Shown: positions 60,254 to 64,000 of the stretch, piece by piece
Position numbering within the stretch: the stretch's first letter is position 1
Layout: each line of letters starts with the position of its first letter
From: Mycobacterium intracellulare ATCC 13950
Lineage (GTDB): Bacteria; Actinomycetota; Actinomycetes; Mycobacteriales; Mycobacteriaceae
Length of the DNA stretch: 64,000 nt
Assembly (NCBI RefSeq): GCF_000277125.1
Contig: NC_016946.1
Span: 4,154,001-4,218,000, forward strand
Direction: 5' to 3'
Translations under genes and position numbers: made by a program
The notes under the pieces: generated by a model
What the model was told of the DNA's origin: nothing
The model's database searches: none
What the model saw: only the letters and a program-made list of their open reading frames with translations

Positions 60254-61276
60254 CTAGCAACTCGGCGGCTGCCCACCGGACGTGATCGCGTGCAGCGCAT
60301 CTACCGCCTGGCTGAGCGTCTCGACCTTGACCAGCCGCAGGCCGGACGGATTGTCCGAACTGGCCTCGTAGCAGTTCTTCGCCGGCACCAGGAACACCGT
60401 CGCCCCGGCCGCGTGCGCGGCGACCATCTTGTGGGTGATGCCGCCGATCTGGCCGACCTTGCCGTCGGCGGTGATGGTCCCGGTTCCCGCGATGAAATTC
60501 GACCCCGCCAGGCCACCGGTGGTCAGCTTGTCGACCACGGCCAGGCTGAACATCAGTCCGGCGGACGGGCCGCCGATGTTGGCGAGATTGAAGTCCACGA
60601 CGAACGGCGCCCACGGCGCGTCGAGCACCGCGACGCCCAGGTAGCCGTAGTCGCGGTCCTTGTTGGAGCCCAGCGTGATCTGCGCCACACCGGCGGGTTC
60701 GTTCTTGCGGCGGTAGTCGATCGTCACGGTCTGACCGGGTTTGGTGTTCTTCAGCAGCCCGGTGAAGGCGTCGACGGTCGCGACCGGGGTGCCGTTGACC
60801 GCGTCGATGGCGTCGCCGGCCTTCAGCTTGCCCGCCGAGGGACCGGGTTCGGGGACCTTCGCCACCGTGACCGCCGACGGGTACTTCAGATAGCCCAATG
60901 CCGCGTATTCGGCGCTGTCCTCGGATTGCTTGAAGTCGGCGCTGTTGGCCTTGTCCACTTCCTCCCGCGACTTGCCGGGCGGATAGATGATGTCGCGCGG
61001 CACCAGCTGTTCGGTGTCCGAAAGCCAGAGCGTCAGCGCCTCGCCCAGCGTCAGATCGTCGCGCTGCGAGACGGTCGTCATGTTCAGGTGACCGGTGGTC
61101 GGATGCGTCAGGGTGCCCTGGATCGCCACCACCTGCTTGCCGTCGACCTCGCCGAGCGTGTCGAAGGTGGGGCCGGGACCCAGCGACACGAACGGCACCG
61201 TCACCACCGCCAGCAACACACCGAACACCACGATCGGCACCAGCGCGACCATCAGGGTCAGGATGCGCCTGTTCAC
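60254..61276 (-). CDS. PDZ domain Lon-like (S16) protease
   Basis: A 340-residue membrane-anchored protease, orthologue of M. tuberculosis Rv3194c. An N-terminal helix (4-30) anchors it, a PDZ domain spans about 125-195 (EPGPSAGKLKAGDAIDAVNG), and a Lon-type proteolytic domain has the Ser238 nucleophile in NIGGPSAGLMFS with Lys283 in GGITHKMVAA as the dyad partner. The GTG at 61276 is chosen because a leaderless -10 lies seven bases upstream; 15 further in-frame codons upstream are unlikely to be translated. It is divergent from the zincin-like gene. Confidence 0.93.
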   Translation of the reverse strand: MNRRILTLMVALVPIVVFGVLLAVVTVPFVSLGPGPTFDTLGEVDGKQVVAIQGTLTHPTTGHLNMTTVSQRDDLTLGEALTLWLSDTEQLVPRDIIYPPGKSREEVDKANSADFKQSEDSAEYAALGYLKYPSAVTVAKVPEPGPSAGKLKAGDAIDAVNGTPVATVDAFTGLLKNTKPGQTVTIDYRRKNEPAGVAQITLGSNKDRDYGYLGVAVLDAPWAPFVVDFNLANIGGPSAGLMFSLAVVDKLTTGGLAGSNFIAGTGTITADGKVGQIGGITHKMVAAHAAGATVFLVPAKNCYEASSDNPSGLRLVKVETLSQAVDALHAITSGGQPPSC

Positions 61277-61283
61277 GCCGAAT

Positions 61284-61289
61284 ACACTA
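61284..61289 (-). promoter_or_regulatory. Predicted -10 element (TAGTGT), leaderless start
   Basis: On the minus strand TAGTGT is followed by seven bases and the GTG at 61276. There is no ribosome binding site. This fixes the start of the PDZ protease. Confidence 0.6.
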
Positions 61290-61387
61290 GACGGAGCGCG
61301 TCGCCGGTCATTCGGCTGCAAGGCCCCCCGTACGAGGTTCAGCTACAAGCTGACCCGCCGTCGCGCGCCTTCCGATCCCACGGTGAG

Positions 61388-61393
61388 TACCGT
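61388..61393 (+). promoter_or_regulatory. Predicted -10 element (TACCGT), leaderless start
   Basis: TACCGT is followed by seven bases and the ATG at 61401. It excludes a much longer in-frame extension back to 61095, which would run through the divergent gene. Confidence 0.6.
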
Positions 61394-61400
61394 TGGGGTC

Positions 61401-62759
61401 ATGGCTGACCTGCCGTTCGGCTTCTCCCCCGGGGAGGACCCCGACAAACACGGGAAGAAAGATCCCGATTCGGGGTCGAACCCCTCCGACCCGTTCGCCG
61501 CGTTCGGAATGAGCGGTGATTTCGGCATGGGTGACCTGGGCCAGATCTTCACCCAGCTGGGTCAGATGTTCAGCAGCGCCGGCACCGTCGGACCCGGCGG
61601 AACGGCTTCGGGGCCGGTCAATTACGAATTGGCGCGGCGCGTCGCCTCGAACTCGATCGGCTTCGTGGCGCCGGTGCCGGATACGACGAATTCGGCGATC
61701 GCCGACGCGGTGCACCTCGCCGAAACCTGGCTGGACGGGGCGACGGCGCTGCCCGCGGGCACCGCCAAGGCGGTGGGTTGGACTCCCGCCGACTGGGTCG
61801 ACAACACGTTGGCGACGTGGAAGCGGCTGTGTGACCCGATGGCCCAACAGATCTCGACGGTGTGGGCGGCGTCGCTCCCCGAGGAAGCCAAGAGCATGGC
61901 CGGCCCGCTACTGCAGATGATGTCGCAGATGGGCGGCATGGCGTTCGGCTCGCAGCTCGGGCAGGCGCTGGGCCGGTTGTCCCGGGAGGTGCTGACGTCG
62001 ACCGATATCGGTTTACCGTTGGGGCCCAAGGGAATTGCGGCGATCATGCCCGACGCCGTCGAGTCGTTCACCACCGGGCTCGAGCGTCCGCGCAGCGAGA
62101 TCCTGACCTTTTTGGCCGCGCGCGAGGCCGCCCACCACCGGCTGTTCAGCCACGTCCCGTGGCTGTCGAGCCAATTGCTGGGAGCGGTCGAGGCCTACGC
62201 GATGGGCATGCAGATCGACATGTCGGGAATCGAGGAGCTGGCCCGCGACTTCAATCCGGCGTCGCTGTCGGATCCGGCGGCGATCGAAAACCTGTTGGGG
62301 CAAGGCGTATTCGAGCCCAAGGCCACGCCCGCGCAGACGCAGGCGCTCGAGCGCCTCGAGACGTTGCTCGCCCTGATCGAAGGGTGGGTGCAGGTGGTGG
62401 TGGCCGCCGCGCTGGGCGACCGGATTCCCGGCGCGGGCGCGCTCGGCGAGACGCTGCGCCGGCGCCGGGCCAGCGGCGGCCCGGCCGAGCAGACCTTCGC
62501 GACGCTGGTCGGGCTGGAGCTGCGGCCGCGGAAGATGCGTGAAGCGGCCGCGTTCTGGGAGCGCCTGACGCAGGCCGCCGGGGTCGACACGCGCGACGGC
62601 ATCTGGCAGCACCCCGACCTACTGCCCAACGCCGAGGACCTCGATGAGCCCGCCGGTTTCATCGACCGTGTCATCGGTGGTGACACCAGCGGCATCGACG
62701 AGGCGATCGCCAAACTCGAACGCGAGGACCCCGACTCCGACGGCCCTGTGGACAACTGA
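61401..62759 (+). CDS. Zincin-like putative zinc-dependent metalloprotease (PF10103)
   Basis: A 452-residue protein of the Zincin_2/DUF2342 family, orthologue of Rv3195. An acidic, Gly-rich N-terminus (1-70) precedes a helical domain. The expected HExxH motif is replaced by R241-E-A-A-H245-H246 (AAREAAHHRLF) with FSHVPWLSSQLLGAVEAYA after it, as in other family members. Protease activity is thus suggested by fold only. It begins a rightward run conserved in mycobacteria. Confidence 0.9.
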   Translation: MADLPFGFSPGEDPDKHGKKDPDSGSNPSDPFAAFGMSGDFGMGDLGQIFTQLGQMFSSAGTVGPGGTASGPVNYELARRVASNSIGFVAPVPDTTNSAIADAVHLAETWLDGATALPAGTAKAVGWTPADWVDNTLATWKRLCDPMAQQISTVWAASLPEEAKSMAGPLLQMMSQMGGMAFGSQLGQALGRLSREVLTSTDIGLPLGPKGIAAIMPDAVESFTTGLERPRSEILTFLAAREAAHHRLFSHVPWLSSQLLGAVEAYAMGMQIDMSGIEELARDFNPASLSDPAAIENLLGQGVFEPKATPAQTQALERLETLLALIEGWVQVVVAAALGDRIPGAGALGETLRRRRASGGPAEQTFATLVGLELRPRKMREAAAFWERLTQAAGVDTRDGIWQHPDLLPNAEDLDEPAGFIDRVIGGDTSGIDEAIAKLEREDPDSDGPVDN

Positions 62760-62794
62760 ACGGGCCGTCGCCCCCGCCGTGACACAGTGGCGCG

Positions 62795-63661
62795 GTGACT
62801 CAGCAGTGCCAGGCCGCGCTGTCCACCTACGCGCTGGACCCGGCGATGCCGGTGCTGCTGCGCCCCGACGGCGCGGTGCAGGTCGGCTGGGATCCCCGTC
62901 GCGCGGTGCTGGTACGTCCTCCGGGCGGTTTGGCCGCCGCCGAGCTGGCCACGCTGTTGCGGACCATGTCGTCGCCGACCCCGCTGCCGGAGTTGCAGCG
63001 ACGGGCGCTTGACCGTGGCCTGACCGACACCGAGGGCCTGAGAAGCCTGGTGGCGCAACTGGTTCGGGCCGGGGTGGCGACCGAATGCGGGCGACCGCGC
63101 GGCCGGGCGCCGTCGGTGCGGGTGCACGGCCGCGGGCCGCTCTCGGAGTTGCTCGTGGAATCGTTGCGCTGCTCGGGCGCCCGGATCGCGCACAGCAGCC
63201 AACCGCACGCGGCGGTGTCGGCCGGCGACGTCGACCTGGTGGTGTTGTCGGACTACCTCGTCGCCGACCCGCGCATGGTGCGCGATCTGCACGACCAGGG
63301 CGTCGCGCATCTGTTGGTGCGGGTGCGCGACGGCATCGGGCTGGTGGGTCCGCTGGTGATCCCCGGGGTGACGAGCTGCCTGGGCTGCGCGGACCTGCAC
63401 CGCAGCGACCGCGACGCGGCGTGGCCGGCGATCTGTGCGCAGCTGCGGGAAACCGTCGGCGTCGCCGACCGGGCCACCGTGCTGGCGACCGCGGCGCTGG
63501 CGCTGTCTCAGGTGAACCGGGTGATCGCGGCCGTGCGCGGCCAGGGCGCGGCGTCCGAGCCCGAACCGCCCCAGACGCTGAACGCGACGCTGGAATTCGA
63601 TCTGCACGCCGGCGCGATCGTCGCGCGGCAGTGGGTCAAGCACCCGTTGTGCGCCTGCTGA
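62795..63661 (+). CDS. TOMM leader-peptide-binding-like / cyclodehydratase-type protein
   Basis: A 288-residue protein, orthologue of Rv3196. The N-terminal part (about 15-95) resembles the RiPP-recognition winged helix of YcaO partner proteins, followed by an E1/ThiF-like Rossmann part. The structural zinc ligands are Cys195 and Cys198 (TSCLGCADLHR) and the C-terminal Cys286 and Cys288 (HPLCAC). No YcaO, precursor peptide or other RiPP gene is present in the window, so it may have a free-standing role. The GTG start follows the zincin-like gene by 35 bp. Confidence 0.85.
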   Translation: MTQQCQAALSTYALDPAMPVLLRPDGAVQVGWDPRRAVLVRPPGGLAAAELATLLRTMSSPTPLPELQRRALDRGLTDTEGLRSLVAQLVRAGVATECGRPRGRAPSVRVHGRGPLSELLVESLRCSGARIAHSSQPHAAVSAGDVDLVVLSDYLVADPRMVRDLHDQGVAHLLVRVRDGIGLVGPLVIPGVTSCLGCADLHRSDRDAAWPAICAQLRETVGVADRATVLATAALALSQVNRVIAAVRGQGAASEPEPPQTLNATLEFDLHAGAIVARQWVKHPLCAC

Positions 63662-63757
63662 GGGCGGTCCCGTGCGCTGACCTGCGGCGACGCGAGTTGA
63701 CAACAAGCGTTGTCGGCTTCTCTCCACATCGCGTGGGCCATCATGGATGATGGTTAC

Positions 63758-64000
63758 GTGGCAGACATCAAACGGGGCCGGGCTGCGCGTAACGCCAAGC
63801 TGGCCAGCATTCCGGTCGGATTCGCCGGTCGGGCAGCGCTCGGATTCGGTAAGCGGCTGACCGGCAAGTCCAGGGACGAGGTCCAGGCCGAGCTTCTGGA
63901 AAAGGCCGCCCACCAGTTGTTCACCGTCCTGGGTGAGCTCAAGGGCGGCGCGATGAAGGTGGGCCAGGCCCTGTCGGTGCTCGAGGCCGCGATTCCCGAG
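63758..64000 (+). CDS. ABC1/UbiB family atypical kinase, N-terminal part (cut by window end)
   Basis: The first 81 codons of an orthologue of Rv3197. The visible KGGAMKVGQALSVLEAAIPE carries the KxGQ motif that defines the UbiB/ABC1 (AarF) family. These are protein-kinase-like ATPases linked to isoprenoid-quinone and lipid biology. The GTG at 63758 is chosen as start; an in-frame ATG at 63743 is possible. The gene continues beyond 64000. Confidence 0.9.
   Translation, partial: MADIKRGRAARNAKLASIPVGFAGRAALGFGKRLTGKSRDEVQAELLEKAAHQLFTVLGELKGGAMKVGQALSVLEAAIPE

Overview
The window is GC-rich actinobacterial DNA, almost certainly from a slow-growing Mycobacterium close to the M. avium complex. 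The evidence: the right end (57.2-64.0 kb) has the gene order of M. tuberculosis Rv3193c-Rv3197 (UPF0182 membrane protein, PDZ/Lon-like protease, zincin-like protein, leader-peptide-binding-like protein, ABC1/UbiB kinase); an MPT64-like secreted protein, two MceA-type proteins, a mycofactocin-type SDR and ANTAR regulators are present; and several genes have a TANNNT -10 element 6-7 nt before the start codon, the arrangement of mycobacterial leaderless transcripts. No insertion sequence, integrase, prophage or CRISPR array was seen. Identifications rest on family knowledge and motif reading; no database search was run.

Layout. 0-15.3 kb: general metabolism and stress genes: a 3 x 55 bp tandem repeat, aldo/keto reductase, SDR, membrane diguanylate cyclase (GGDEM), GlgX, zinc alcohol dehydrogenase, GAF-ANTAR regulator, NDH-like flavoprotein, MerR/Hsp20 divergent pair, PAS-ANTAR regulator, a two-component system and a membrane acyltransferase. 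15.4-24 kb: an oxidative gene cluster. One leftward run encodes a PF10118 diiron-like protein, a polytopic membrane protein, a flavin monooxygenase and a P450, the last three joined by ATGA overlaps, followed by a mycofactocin-type SDR and small membrane proteins. It is divergent from a zinc alcohol dehydrogenase and a TetR gene. The divergent promoter region holds two copies of a 26-bp dyad (CTGGACA-N12-TGTCCAG type), the likely operator. 24.1-30.3 kb: a leftward operon for lipid activation and reduction: a FAAL-like adenylation-ACP-reductase protein, a second PF10118 protein, an epoxide-hydrolase-like alpha/beta hydrolase and a ferredoxin reductase, behind an AT-rich 437-bp leader. 30.8-39.2 kb: lipid kinase, SDR, DMT permease, two tandem and nearly identical MceA-type genes, glutathione peroxidase, MPT64-like protein, initiator tRNA and a strong terminator.

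39.3-49.7 kb holds the most unusual locus: an AraC regulator at the centre of two divergent, flavoenzyme-rich transcription units. Leftward are Dps, UbiX, UbiD, an LLM flavin oxidoreductase and a cis-CaaD-like tautomerase. Rightward are two tiny coupled membrane ORFs, a PHBH-fold FAD monooxygenase, a nitroreductase-family protein, a 53-codon coupled ORF and a GMC oxidoreductase. A 24-bp element (20/24 identical between copies, same orientation) lies ahead of the dps-ubiX-ubiD unit and between araC and the rightward unit. I infer one AraC-controlled regulon that processes an aromatic or other unsaturated acid; the substrate is unknown.

49.7-57.2 kb: a large LuxR (LAL) regulator, then two GlxA-type (DJ-1 + AraC) regulators bracketing an SDR, a second nitroreductase paralogous to the one at 47.2 kb, and an HD-domain hydrolase. 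57.2-64.0 kb is the conserved mycobacterial core block, cut at the window end inside the UbiB-like kinase.
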